DNA of 51,672 nucleotides from Clostridia bacterium (GCA_017443805.1 JAFSXY010000128.1:1-51672); one strand, 5' to 3'. Positions 43,553 through 51,672 are shown, numbered from the stretch's first letter. Made by a program: numbers and translations. Notes: a model not told the origin generated them from the letters alone.

Positions 43553-44350
43553 ATGCAAAGATTTTTCCTTTGGGAAAACGATATTCCGCTTTTTGATCCC
43601 GCTTACGGCGATTTTAAGCCGTATATCGACCTGTATCTGCCCGAAAACGGGGAAGACAAAAATCCCTGTATCGTGGTCATCCCCGGCGGCGGCTACGGCT
43701 GGGTAAGCGTGCAGGACGAGGGCGATAAGATCTGCCGTTTTCTGAATGCGCACGGCTACGCGGCCGCGATGCTCAATTACCGGATCGCGCCGTATAAACA
43801 TCCCGTTTATCTGCTGGACGCGCAGCGCGCCATCCGGCTGGTACGCTTTCACGCGGCAGACTGGAACATCGACCCGGAGAAAATCGGGACCATCGGTTTT
43901 TCCGCCGGCGGACATCTGTGCTGCATGACGGCCGTGTGTTATGACGACGGAAAACCGGACGGCGACGAGATAGACAAGGCCTCCTGTCGGATCAATACGG
44001 CCGCGCCCTGCTACGCCGTGACGACGCTGGACAAAAACGTCGCCCATTCCGACACGCGCAAAAATTTCCTGGGCGGTAAAGACGACGAGGCGCTCGCCTA
44101 TGCGTTTTCAACGGAGAATATGCTGCGCGACGATATGCCGCCGATCTTCTTATGGCATACGGCCGCGGACGACGTTGTGCCGCCGGAATGCTCCCTGCGC
44201 CTGGCTTCGGCGCTGATCAAACGCAGGCTGCCGTGCGAGCTGCACATCTTTCCCTTCGGCGGACATGGCCTGAACCTGGCTGCCGGAACGCCCCTGGCCG
44301 ATCAGTGGCCGGCGCTTTATATCCGGTGGCTGGACCACTATAACCGATAG
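43553..44350 (+). CDS. Alpha/beta hydrolase, acetyl-esterase type
   Basis: A 265-residue cytoplasmic esterase-like enzyme (BD-FAE/COG0657 type). VVIPGGGYGWVS supplies the oxyanion hole, TIGFSAGGHLCC the nucleophile Ser in GxSxG, TAADDVVP the acid residue and FPFGGHGLNL the catalytic His. Relatives remove acetyl groups from xylan or other sugars. It has its own promoter and is followed by leuS after 76 bases. The actual substrate is unknown. Confidence 0.9.
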   Translation: MQRFFLWENDIPLFDPAYGDFKPYIDLYLPENGEDKNPCIVVIPGGGYGWVSVQDEGDKICRFLNAHGYAAAMLNYRIAPYKHPVYLLDAQRAIRLVRFHAADWNIDPEKIGTIGFSAGGHLCCMTAVCYDDGKPDGDEIDKASCRINTAAPCYAVTTLDKNVAHSDTRKNFLGGKDDEALAYAFSTENMLRDDMPPIFLWHTAADDVVPPECSLRLASALIKRRLPCELHIFPFGGHGLNLAAGTPLADQWPALYIRWLDHYNR

Positions 44351-44362
44351 GCAATTCCGATA

Positions 44363-44391
44363 TTGCATTTGCGGCTGAGATATGATACTAT
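44363..44391 (+). promoter_or_regulatory. Promoter candidate for leuS
   Basis: TTGCAT (44363-44368), a 17-base spacer and TACTAT (44386-44391), 36 bases before the ATG. The leader is too short for a T-box element. Confidence 0.65.
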
Positions 44392-44426
44392 AAAGGAAGA
44401 TTTATAATACATGAGGTAGAATACAA

Positions 44427-46832
44427 ATGGCTTACGATTTTAAGACCGCTGAAGCGAAGTGGCAAAAAAAATGGGAAGAATCCGGCGTTTTCCACGCGCT
44501 TGACAAATCCCCGAAAGAAAAATTTTACGCCCTGGTGGAATTTCCCTACCCCAGCGGCGCAGGCATGCACGTGGGACATATCAAGGCCTATTCCGGCTTG
44601 GAGGTCGTGAGCCGGAAACGCCGCAAGCAGGGCTATAACGTACTGTTCCCCATCGGCTTCGACGCTTACGGTCTGCCCACCGAGAACTACGCGATCAAGA
44701 CGGGCATCCACCCGCGGGCCGTTACCGACAACAACATCGCGAAATTCACGGGACAGCTGCAGAGAGTCGGCTTTTCCTTTGACTGGAGCCGCGTGATCGA
44801 CACCACGCAGGAGGACTACTACAAGTGGACACAGTGGATCTTTCTGAAAATGTTTGAACACGGGCTCGCCTTCCGCGACAAAACGCTTGTAAACTACTGC
44901 CCGTCCTGCAAGGTCGTACTCTCCAACGAGGACAGCCAGGGCGGCAAGTGCGACATCTGCCATTCCGACATCATCCAAAAATCAAAGGACGTCTGGTACC
45001 TGCGCATTACGGCGTACGCCGACAAGCTGCTGGAGGGACTGGACACGGTGGATTATCTGCCCAACATCCGGCTGCAGCAGGAAAACTGGATCGGCCGTTC
45101 CACGGGCGCCTTTGTGAATTTTGCCGTAAAAGACACAGAAGAAAAGCTGCGTATTTACACGACGCGGCCGGATACGCTGTTCGGCGTCACCTTTATGGTC
45201 ATGGCGCCCGAACACCCGCTGCTGGACAAATATAAAGACCGTATCCGCAACTTTGCGGAGGTGGAAGCCTACCGCGCCGCCAGCGCGAAAAAGACCGAAT
45301 TTGAGCGCACGCAGCTTGTCAAGGACAAAACGGGCGTAAAGCTTGACGGTTTTACGGCCGTCAACCCCGTCAACGGACAGGAGATCCCCGTTTTCATCTC
45401 CGATTACGTGATGATGGGCTACGGCACGGGCGCCATTATGGCGGTGCCCGCCCACGACCAGCGCGACTATGAATTTGCGAAAAAATTCGGCGTGGATATC
45501 ATTGAGGTCATTCGCGGCGGCGACATGGAAAAAGAAGCCTATACCGGCGACGGCGAGATGATCAATTCCGGCTTTTTAAACGGGCTGACCAACAAAAAAG
45601 AGAGCATTGCCGCCGCGATCCGCTATCTGGAAGAACGCGGCCTCGGAGAAAAAGGCGTGCAGTACAAAATGAAGGACTGGGCATTTAACCGCCAGCGCTA
45701 CTGGGGCGAACCCATCCCGATCGTCTACTGTGACGACTGCGGTATGGTGGCGGTCCCCTACGACGAGCTGCCGCTGCGTCTGCCGAAGGTGGAAAACTTC
45801 GCGCCCGGCTCCGACGGCGAAAGCCCCCTTGCCAAGATCCCGGAATTTGTCAACTGCACCTGCCCGAAATGCGGGAAGGCCGCGCGCAGAGAAACGGACA
45901 CAATGCCGCAGTGGGCCGGCTCCAGCTGGTATTTCCTTCGCTATATCGATCCGCACAACAACGCGGTTTTTGCCGACCGGGACAAACTGAACTACTGGGG
46001 CATGGTCGACTGGTACAACGGCGGTATGGAGCACGTTACGCGCCATATGATCTATTCCCGCTTCTGGCATAAGTTCCTTTACGATCTGGGCGAGGTGCCC
46101 TATGCGGAGCCGTACGCCAAGCGCACCGCGCAAGGCCTGATCTTAGGGCCGGACGGCGAAAAAATGAGCAAATCCAAGGGCAACGTAGTGGATCCCAACG
46201 ACGTTGTGGACGCGCTCGGCGCGGACGTATTGCGCACCTACGTCCTGTTTATGGGCGATTACGAAAAAGCGGCGCCGTGGAGCGAAAACAGCGTAAAGGG
46301 CTGCAAACGCTTTATTGACCGCGTATGGGGCCTTTGCGATATCCTGACGCCGGGCGAGGGCTACTCCAAAGAACTGGAAAGCGCCTTCCACAAAACGATC
46401 AAAAAGGTTTCGGAAGACATTGAAAACCTGAAATACAACACCGCCATCGCGGCGCTGATGACGCTGCTTAATCAGATCTACGACAAAGGCAGCATCACCG
46501 AAGCGGAATTGTTTACGTTTATTTCGCTGCTCAATCCCTTTGCGCCGCACATAACGGAGGAAATGAACGAAAAACTCGGGAAGTCCGAGCTGCAGGCCGT
46601 TTCCGCGTGGCCCGTTTACGACGAAGCCAAATGTGTGGACGAGACCATCGAGCTTGCCGTACAGATCAACGGCAAGGTCCGCGCGCGGATCACCGTCGCC
46701 GCCGACTGCGACGACACAACCGCCATCGCGGCCGCAAAAGAACATCCGGACGTTCAAAATATGATCGCGGGTAAAACCGTGGTCAAGGAGCTGTACGTCA
46801 GGGGCAGACTTGTAAATATCGTTGTAAAATAA
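44427..46832 (+). CDS. leuS: Leucyl-tRNA synthetase
   Basis: An 801-residue class I synthetase of bacterial length. The HIGH-type motif is YPSGAGMHVGHIKAY near residue 40, the CP1 editing domain includes TTRPDTLFGVTFMVMAPEHP and VPAHDQRDYEFAKKFG, and the KMSKS motif is GEKMSKSKGNVVDPND near 575. The anticodon-binding domain and the short C-terminal lid follow. GAGGTAGA stands before the ATG. The sulfatase-like gene starts 16 bases downstream, so the peptide locus may also be read from the leuS promoter. Confidence 0.98.
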   Translation: MAYDFKTAEAKWQKKWEESGVFHALDKSPKEKFYALVEFPYPSGAGMHVGHIKAYSGLEVVSRKRRKQGYNVLFPIGFDAYGLPTENYAIKTGIHPRAVTDNNIAKFTGQLQRVGFSFDWSRVIDTTQEDYYKWTQWIFLKMFEHGLAFRDKTLVNYCPSCKVVLSNEDSQGGKCDICHSDIIQKSKDVWYLRITAYADKLLEGLDTVDYLPNIRLQQENWIGRSTGAFVNFAVKDTEEKLRIYTTRPDTLFGVTFMVMAPEHPLLDKYKDRIRNFAEVEAYRAASAKKTEFERTQLVKDKTGVKLDGFTAVNPVNGQEIPVFISDYVMMGYGTGAIMAVPAHDQRDYEFAKKFGVDIIEVIRGGDMEKEAYTGDGEMINSGFLNGLTNKKESIAAAIRYLEERGLGEKGVQYKMKDWAFNRQRYWGEPIPIVYCDDCGMVAVPYDELPLRLPKVENFAPGSDGESPLAKIPEFVNCTCPKCGKAARRETDTMPQWAGSSWYFLRYIDPHNNAVFADRDKLNYWGMVDWYNGGMEHVTRHMIYSRFWHKFLYDLGEVPYAEPYAKRTAQGLILGPDGEKMSKSKGNVVDPNDVVDALGADVLRTYVLFMGDYEKAAPWSENSVKGCKRFIDRVWGLCDILTPGEGYSKELESAFHKTIKKVSEDIENLKYNTAIAALMTLLNQIYDKGSITEAELFTFISLLNPFAPHITEEMNEKLGKSELQAVSAWPVYDEAKCVDETIELAVQINGKVRARITVAADCDDTTAIAAAKEHPDVQNMIAGKTVVKELYVRGRLVNIVVK

Positions 46833-46848
46833 CTAGCCAACAGAAGCA

Positions 46849-48282
46849 ATGACAGAGAACAAACCCAATCTTATCTATCTTTTTGCCGACCAGCTTCAGC
46901 TGAAAGCGCTCGGATACGCAGGCAACGCGCTTGCGAAAACAACCTTTCTGGACGCGCTGGCAGCAATCAGCGTGAATATGCCCAACGCCTGTTCCGGCCA
47001 TCCCCTGGGCGGGCCGTACAGAGCTTCCCTGTTCACAGGGAAATACTCCACCTCCACCGGCATGGTCATGAACGCGCTGCGTATTGCGCCGGTCCACCGT
47101 ACCTTTGCGCACATTTTGCATGACAACGGTTACGAAACGGCGTTTATCGGCAAGTGGAACATGTATTCCGCAAAGCTCGGCCGCAGCCACGCTGTGCGGG
47201 ACTCCTTTATCCCGGCGGACGAGAACCGTCTGGGCTTTGACGACTTTTTCGCCGCGTACGATTACCATCACTACTATTACGCGCCGGCGGCGTATTACCA
47301 CACCGACAGCAGCGAAAAGCGGTTCGCGCGCGGCTATGAACCGGATTTTCAGACCGATCTTGCCATAGAAAAACTCCGGGAATACGCGGACAAAAAACAG
47401 CCGTTTGCCATGTTTGTCTCTTTCGGCACGCCGCACGATCCGTGGACGAAGGAAAACGTGCCTGCAAAATATTACGATCTGTTCCGCGACACGGATTTCC
47501 CGCTGCCGGAAAACTACAGCCCGAAAAACGACCCGCACGCCGACGCATGGGGCCGTATGAACAAAAAAGAACGCGCCATGCTGCCGGAGTGGCAGCGCTG
47601 CTATGCCGCCATGACCGCGAACCTCAGCGATAACGTCGGCCGCCTGTATGAGGCGCTCAAACAGACTGGACTTGCGGACGATACGATCTTTGTTTTTACC
47701 TCCGACCACGGCGAGATGTTCGGCGCGCACGGCAGGCGTGAAAAAAACATTTTTTACGATGAAGCCGTAAACGTGCCATTTTTGATCCGGTACGGCGACA
47801 GGCTGCCCGCCGGCGTAAATTTGACGCCCCTGAATACGGTGGACATCCTGCCGACTCTTATGTCGCTGATGAACATGAAAGAGGACGCCTGCTTTGAGGG
47901 AAAAGATCTTTCCGAAGCGATCAGAAACGGCAAGCAGGCAGACAACGCCTGCCTGCTGATGGGGACCGGCCCCACCGCCGTTTGGGGCGCAAACCGGGAA
48001 TGGCGCGGCTTACGGAACGACCGGTTCACCTACGCAGTCTACCGCGCCGACAGCGAAGAATTCCTGTTTGACAATATCGAAGATCCGCTGCAGATGCACA
48101 ATCTGGCGTCGGAGCCGGACTGCAAACCGCAGCTGCGCGAGCTGAAAAACAAACTGTTTGCCGAAATGGCCCTGATCGGCGACGATTTTGAACCGAACGT
48201 CTTTTATAAAAAGAACTGGATCACACGCAGGATGATCAGACCGGTCCTTCCGAAACGGAAGGATCCCGGCGCAAAAAGGTGA
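46849..48282 (+). CDS. Sulfatase-fold protein without the formylglycine cysteine
   Basis: A 477-residue cytoplasmic member of the sulfatase/alkaline phosphatase superfamily. Metal and fold motifs remain: FADQLQLKALGY at the start, FTSDHGEMFGAHGRREKN, and YDEAVNVPFLIRYG. But the signature CxPxR, which carries the Cys or Ser made into formylglycine, reads GGPYR (Gly54-Arg58) in an otherwise normal PYRASLFTGKYS context, and GKWH reads GKWN. It therefore cannot work as a normal sulfatase; it may be a pseudoenzyme or use another nucleophile. The stop overlaps the ribosome site of the radical SAM gene, four bases before its start, so it seems part of the peptide locus. Confidence 0.88.
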   Translation: MTENKPNLIYLFADQLQLKALGYAGNALAKTTFLDALAAISVNMPNACSGHPLGGPYRASLFTGKYSTSTGMVMNALRIAPVHRTFAHILHDNGYETAFIGKWNMYSAKLGRSHAVRDSFIPADENRLGFDDFFAAYDYHHYYYAPAAYYHTDSSEKRFARGYEPDFQTDLAIEKLREYADKKQPFAMFVSFGTPHDPWTKENVPAKYYDLFRDTDFPLPENYSPKNDPHADAWGRMNKKERAMLPEWQRCYAAMTANLSDNVGRLYEALKQTGLADDTIFVFTSDHGEMFGAHGRREKNIFYDEAVNVPFLIRYGDRLPAGVNLTPLNTVDILPTLMSLMNMKEDACFEGKDLSEAIRNGKQADNACLLMGTGPTAVWGANREWRGLRNDRFTYAVYRADSEEFLFDNIEDPLQMHNLASEPDCKPQLRELKNKLFAEMALIGDDFEPNVFYKKNWITRRMIRPVLPKRKDPGAKR

Positions 48283-48286
48283 GAAA

Positions 48287-49873
48287 ATGGACGAAAAATA
48301 TCCGCTTTTTACGCTGCTGATTGAAATCACGAAAAAATGCAACGCCGCCTGCGACCAGTGCGGCAGCCGCTGCGATATCCACAGCGAGGAACTGCTCTCC
48401 AAGGAACAGATCCTTGCCGCGCTGCGGGATATCCGCGACAATATCGGCACGTATACCATGCTCAACATCTCCGGCGGAGAACCGCTGATGCGCCGCGATC
48501 TGTTTGAGATCATGCAGGAAGCGACCGCCATGGGCTTTGACTGGGGCATGGTGACCAACGGTTCGCTGATCACGGACAAAACCATTGAGGAAATGCGGAA
48601 AAGCGGCATGAAGACCATTACGGTCAGCGTAGACGGTCTGCGGGAAACGCACGATTCCCTGCGCCATCTGCCGGGCAGCTGGGACCATATCCTCGAAGCG
48701 CTGAAAAAGCTGAAAAAAGCGGCGTTTCTCGATCACCTGCAGGTCACGTTTACCGCAAACCGGCGCAACGTTTACGAGTTTGAAGAGCTGTACCGCATTC
48801 TGAGCCCCATCGGGCTGGATTCCATCCGCGTCAGCTTTATGGACCCGATCGGCCGCGCGCTGGATAATACCGACCTGCTGCTTACGCGGGAAGAGATCCT
48901 GTATATCACAGACCTTGCGAACAGGATCAACGCCCACCCGCGCAACACGCGCATCGAGTGGGGCTGCCCGCACTTTTTGGGGAAACAGCTGAACAACCGG
49001 CGTTTTCTGTGTTTTGCGGGCATTTATACAGCCTCCGTTTTATATAACGGCGACATTTTCGTTTGCCCGAACGTCCCGCACAGGAAAGAGCTTATTCAGG
49101 GAAACATTCTGACCGACAGCATCAGCGAAACCTGGAAAAACGGTTTTACGTATTTCCGGAACCGTCCGCTGCCGTCCAAATGCGGGGACTGCAACTATCG
49201 GAACGTCTGCAAAGGTGATTCCCTGCATACGCTTGATTTTGATACCAACGAGCCGCTGTTCTGTTACCGGGATTATTTGGAGCAGCCGCCGATACAAACC
49301 TATAAGGACGCGCTTTTTGCAAGATATCCGGACGTATCTTTTTACGAGATCTCCGGCGGTGAGCCCGACGCGGATGAGATCATCATTGAACCGGACGCCT
49401 TTTTGTCGATCCGCCAGTATTTCCATCTCGGCAGAAAGAATCCGCAGTCGATGTATGAACAACAGATGGCGCTTATCGGTTTTTCCGCCTGCAAAACGAG
49501 CGTGGTGCGGTACGTGATTCCCTGCGACGGCGCCCTGCGGGCGGAGGATAACGCAATTTTTTCAGGAAAAATCCTGAAAACTGTTGACAACGAGCTGGAA
49601 ATCATTAATAATAATTATTACAGGAGTGATGACCGCGTACTATGCGGCAGCGAGTGCAATAATAAAGACCCGATGAAATTTCTCGGCTTTATTCACAGCC
49701 ATCCCACGCAGAGTGAACTGCAGTATTCAACAGGCGACGACAGGATCCACGCCCGTATGCTGCATAAATTCGGCGCTTACTTCGGCATTCTTGTGCACCC
49801 CGCAAGCGGCGCCATGGGCGCTTACTACGGCAAAGAGCTTCGGCAGGCAAAGCTTGTCATACCGGAGTTATGA
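48287..49873 (+). CDS. Radical SAM/SPASM enzyme fused to a C-terminal JAMM (MPN+) metalloprotease domain
   Basis: A 528-residue protein. Residues ~8-230 are a radical SAM domain: ITKKCNAACDQC gives cluster cysteines 18, 22 and 25, followed by NISGGEPLMRRD. Residues ~240-330 are a SPASM domain: C242-x12-G-x4-C260 and C299-x2-C302-x5-C308, then C326; the next expected cysteine of the CX3C pair is Ser312. Residues ~385-528 look like a JAMM zinc peptidase with Glu391 and the motif HSHPTQSELQYSTGDD (His470, His472, Ser481, Asp484). The chain would couple peptide modification and cleavage. Directly downstream are three small peptide genes. I know of no described enzyme with this fusion. Confidence 0.9.
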   Translation: MDEKYPLFTLLIEITKKCNAACDQCGSRCDIHSEELLSKEQILAALRDIRDNIGTYTMLNISGGEPLMRRDLFEIMQEATAMGFDWGMVTNGSLITDKTIEEMRKSGMKTITVSVDGLRETHDSLRHLPGSWDHILEALKKLKKAAFLDHLQVTFTANRRNVYEFEELYRILSPIGLDSIRVSFMDPIGRALDNTDLLLTREEILYITDLANRINAHPRNTRIEWGCPHFLGKQLNNRRFLCFAGIYTASVLYNGDIFVCPNVPHRKELIQGNILTDSISETWKNGFTYFRNRPLPSKCGDCNYRNVCKGDSLHTLDFDTNEPLFCYRDYLEQPPIQTYKDALFARYPDVSFYEISGGEPDADEIIIEPDAFLSIRQYFHLGRKNPQSMYEQQMALIGFSACKTSVVRYVIPCDGALRAEDNAIFSGKILKTVDNELEIINNNYYRSDDRVLCGSECNNKDPMKFLGFIHSHPTQSELQYSTGDDRIHARMLHKFGAYFGILVHPASGAMGAYYGKELRQAKLVIPEL

Positions 49874-49893
49874 TAAAAAAGGAGATGTTTTTC

Positions 49894-50091
49894 ATGCGCG
49901 ATTTCTTTTTAAGAGTCTTCGATGCAATAAAGGCTTTTTTCCAAAGGATTTTCCATATCCGTACGCAGCAGCAAGCAGTCGAGATCCCCGAAGAAAACAA
50001 TTCCGTGGATTTTCCCGTCGTATGCTATTACGGCTGCCCCAACAGCAATAAAGCGAAAAAACTGCAGCTGAGCAAAAAGCTGTACAGATAG
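49894..50091 (+). CDS. Candidate modified-peptide precursor 1 (65 residues)
   Basis: Starts at ATG 49894, nine bases after AAGGAG; an earlier in-frame ATG overlaps the upstream stop, but the two sister peptides begin at the same MR(D/E/A)FF point. An amphipathic basic/aromatic N-terminus (MRDFFLRVFDAIKAFFQRIF) is followed by a variable linker of about 20 residues, longest of the three, then VCYYGCPNSNKAKKLQLSKK and LYR. The end is nearly identical in all three copies. It fits a leader-plus-core precursor of the adjacent radical SAM/JAMM protein. Alternatively the N-terminal helix is the active, membrane-binding part. Confidence 0.85.
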   Translation: MRDFFLRVFDAIKAFFQRIFHIRTQQQAVEIPEENNSVDFPVVCYYGCPNSNKAKKLQLSKKLYR

Positions 50092-50116
50092 ATAAAAAAA
50101 AACGGAGGTGTTTAAC

Positions 50117-50260
50117 ATGCGTGAGTTTTTTATCCGCGTTTGGGAATGGATCAAACGCGTGTTCCACATCAAGTCCAAAAACGACGTCGTTTGTTATTAC
50201 GGCTGTCCCAACAGCAACAAAGCAGCAAAACTGCAGCTGAGCAAAACGTTGTACAGATAA
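50117..50260 (+). CDS. Candidate modified-peptide precursor 2 (47 residues)
   Basis: Starts at ATG 50117 behind CGGAGGTG. The protein opens MREFFIRVWEWIKRVFHIKS and closes VVCYYGCPNSNKAAKLQLSK-TLYR, with almost no linker (KND). The tail DNA differs from copy 1 mostly at third positions, so the three genes arose by tandem duplication and the tail is under selection. It has two cysteines, as in copy 1. Confidence 0.85.
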   Translation: MREFFIRVWEWIKRVFHIKSKNDVVCYYGCPNSNKAAKLQLSKTLYR

Positions 50261-50282
50261 CGCGTTTCGGGAGGTGTATTCC

Positions 50283-50441
50283 ATGCGCGCGTTTTTTGCC
50301 CGTATATGGGCGTGGATCAAAAAAGTACTGCATATCAAATCCAAACAGGACAACGATCCCGGTGAAATTGTGGACTATTACGGCTGCCCCAACAGCAACA
50401 AAGCAAAAAAACTGCAGCTGAGCAAAAACATCTACAGATAA
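50283..50441 (+). CDS. Candidate modified-peptide precursor 3 (52 residues)
   Basis: Starts at ATG 50283 behind GGGAGGTG. It opens MRAFFARIWAWIKKVLHIKS, has a short acidic linker (QDNDPGEI) and ends VDYYGCPNSNKAKKLQLSKN-IYR. The first cysteine of the other copies is Asp here, so only the GCPN cysteine is invariant. The terminator follows seven bases later, closing the locus. Confidence 0.85.
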   Translation: MRAFFARIWAWIKKVLHIKSKQDNDPGEIVDYYGCPNSNKAKKLQLSKNIYR

Positions 50442-50447
50442 AAAGTC

Positions 50448-50478
50448 TGCGCGGCGTTAAAAGCCGCGCACTTTTTTT
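50448..50478 (+). terminator. Terminator of the peptide operon
   Basis: TGCGCGGC (50448-50455), a seven-base loop and GCCGCGCA (50463-50470), then a seven-T run. Confidence 0.85.
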
Positions 50479-50481
50479 GCA

Positions 50482-50514
50482 AAAAAAAATCCTGCCCTTA
50501 CGGACAGGAATTTT
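50482..50514 (-). terminator. Terminator of tuf
   Basis: TCCTG (50490-50494) and CAGGA (50505-50509) with two inner G-C pairs; the minus strand continues into a run of nine T, 12 bases after the tuf stop. Confidence 0.75.
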
Positions 50515-50525
50515 TTGTTTGAAGA

Positions 50526-51672
50526 TCAGTCTTCGTTGATGGCGATAACAACGCCGGAACCAACGGTACGGCCGCCTTCACGGATAGCGAAGCGAAGACC
50601 TTTTTCGATAGCGATGGGGGTGATCAGCTCAACGTCCATATCAACGTTGTCGCCGGGCATGCACATCTCAGTGCCTTCGGGCAGGGAGATAACGCCGGTC
50701 ACGTCGGTGGTTCTGAAATAGAACTGCGGACGATAGTTGTTGAAGAAGGGCGTATGTCTGCCGCCTTCATCCTTGGTCAGAACGTAAACCTGACCGGTGA
50801 ACTTGGTGTGAGGATGAATGCTGCCGGGCTTAGCAAGAACCTGACCTCTTTCGATCTCGGTTCTCTGCACGCCACGAAGCAGGCAGCCGATGTTGTCGCC
50901 GGCCTCGGCATAGTCGAGGATCTTGCGGAACATTTCGATACCGGTCACAACGACCTTTCTCTTCTCATCGGTCAGACCAACGATCTCAACTTCTTCGCCG
51001 GTCTTCAGCTGGCCTCTTTCCACTCTGCCGGTGGCAACGGTACCACGACCGGTGATCGTGAACACGTCTTCTACGGGCATCAGGAAGGGCATGTCGGCCT
51101 TACGGTCGGGCGTGGGGATATAGGAGTCAACAGCGTCCATCAGTTCCCAGATGCAGGCGATCTCGGGAGCGTTCACGTCGCCGCCGTCATATTCCAGAGC
51201 CTTCAGAGCAGAACCCTTGATGATGGGGGTCTCGTCGCCGGGGAATTCATACTCGTCGAGCGTCTCACGGACTTCCATCTCAACCAGTTCGATGAGCTCT
51301 TCGTCATCGACCTGATCGCACTTGTTCAGGAAAACGATGATATAGGGCACGCCTACCTGACGGGCAAGCAGAAGGTGCTCTTTGGTCTGCGCCATGGGGC
51401 CGTCGGTCGCGGCGATAACCAGGATCGCGCCGTCCATCTGCGCAGCACCGGTGATCATGTTCTTGATATAGTCGGCATGGCCGGGGCAGTCAACGTGCGC
51501 ATAGTGACGGCTTTCCGTCTCATATTCCACGTGCGCGGTGTTGATCGTGATACCACGGGCTCTCTCTTCGGGAGCTTTATCGATGTTGGCGTAATCAACG
51601 AAATCCGCCTCGCCCTTCATAGCGAGAGTCTTGGTGATGGCAGCGGTAAGCGTGGTCTTGCCGTGGTCAACG
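50526..51672 (-). CDS. tuf: Elongation factor Tu (5' end outside window)
   Basis: The open frame runs to the window edge and gives about 381 residues; only some 15-20 N-terminal residues are missing. G-domain motifs are VDHGKTTL (P-loop end), [30 protein letters not shown] and GSALKALE; domains II and III follow with [15 protein letters not shown] and the C-terminal [10 protein letters not shown]. The GTPase delivers aminoacyl-tRNA to the ribosome. Codon choice is visibly more biased than that of its neighbours, as expected for a highly expressed gene. Confidence 0.98.
   Translation of the reverse strand, partial: VDHGKTTLTAAITKTLAMKGEADFVDYANIDKAPEERARGITINTAHVEYETESRHYAHVDCPGHADYIKNMITGAAQMDGAILVIAATDGPMAQTKEHLLLARQVGVPYIIVFLNKCDQVDDEELIELVEMEVRETLDEYEFPGDETPIIKGSALKALEYDGGDVNAPEIACIWELMDAVDSYIPTPDRKADMPFLMPVEDVFTITGRGTVATGRVERGQLKTGEEVEIVGLTDEKRKVVVTGIEMFRKILDYAEAGDNIGCLLRGVQRTEIERGQVLAKPGSIHPHTKFTGQVYVLTKDEGGRHTPFFNNYRPQFYFRTTDVTGVISLPEGTEMCMPGDNVDMDVELITPIAIEKGLRFAIREGGRTVGSGVVIAINED

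Noticed and set aside
44351-44426. T-box leader for leuS
   Set aside because: The gap is only 76 bases and contains a promoter; there is no room for a T-box or antiterminator.
46849-49873. Sulfatase plus its dedicated anaerobic maturation enzyme
   Set aside because: The sulfatase-like protein has neither Cys nor Ser at the modified position, and the radical SAM protein has a JAMM domain and peptide partners instead.
48672-49873. Splitting the radical SAM and JAMM parts into two genes
   Set aside because: The frame is continuous with no internal ribosome site plus start at the domain boundary, so it is a true fusion.

Overview
The window looks like chromosomal DNA of an anaerobic, Gram-positive, low-to-mid GC Firmicute of class Clostridia, probably a gut member of the Oscillospiraceae/Ruminococcaceae or a neighbouring group. 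This rests on strong AGGAGG ribosome sites, sigma-A-type promoters, intrinsic terminators, a three-subunit electron-bifurcating [FeFe] hydrogenase, dockerin and BspA-type secreted proteins, and a sulfoquinovose (plant sulfosugar) operon of the kind known from gut Firmicutes. No phage, insertion sequence, CRISPR array or rRNA was seen.

Layout. 1-1.7 kb: end of a sugar transferase, then a family of small secreted paralogues (one intact, one frameshifted, one decayed). 1.7-6.9 kb: a membrane protein and two secreted dockerin proteins, one a 985-residue leucine-rich-repeat protein. 6.9-14.4 kb: Trk potassium uptake (trkA-trkH), peptidase T, an AI-2E-type permease, a four-helix-bundle protein, a secreted SGNH hydrolase and a zinc-ribbon gene with two single-base lesions. 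14.4-15.1 kb: a non-coding, hairpin-rich repeat region ending in tRNA-Thr(GGT). 15.3-20.7 kb: a probable operon of aspartate kinase, dUTPase, an organophosphate-type MFS transporter, a GME-fold protein, a ROK sugar kinase and a GmhA-like isomerase. 20.8-26.9 kb: a 1091-residue secreted protein, a regulator with two TetR DNA-binding units, and two small membrane zinc-ribbon proteins.

26.9-34.0 kb holds a compact six-gene minus-strand operon that reads as a complete transaldolase-type sulfoglycolysis pathway. A GH31 sulfoquinovosidase releases sulfoquinovose, an isomerase converts it to 6-deoxy-6-sulfofructose, a transaldolase splits off sulfolactaldehyde, a YihU-like reductase makes dihydroxypropanesulfonate, a TauE-type permease exports it, and a GPH symporter imports the sugar. 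The sulfoquinovosidase has Gln where the Escherichia coli enzyme has the sulfonate-binding Arg. Next come exonuclease III with a GH2-like protein lacking its acid/base Glu, and a minimal carrier-protein cluster (condensation-like acyltransferase, ACP, phosphopantetheinyl transferase). After these lie the HydABC hydrogenase, an esterase and leuS.

The most novel part is 46.8-50.5 kb. A sulfatase-fold protein that has lost its formylglycine cysteine is followed 4 bases later by a fusion of a radical SAM/SPASM enzyme with a JAMM (MPN+) metalloprotease. Directly behind it are three tandem genes for 47-65-residue peptides, each with an amphipathic N-terminus and a near-identical tail ending YYGCPNSNKAxKLQLSKxxYR, then a terminator. 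This has the architecture of a ribosomally synthesised, post-translationally modified peptide (RiPP) system in which one protein could both modify the peptides and cut them. I do not recognise it as a described class. The window ends in the tuf gene (EF-Tu), cut at its 5' end.
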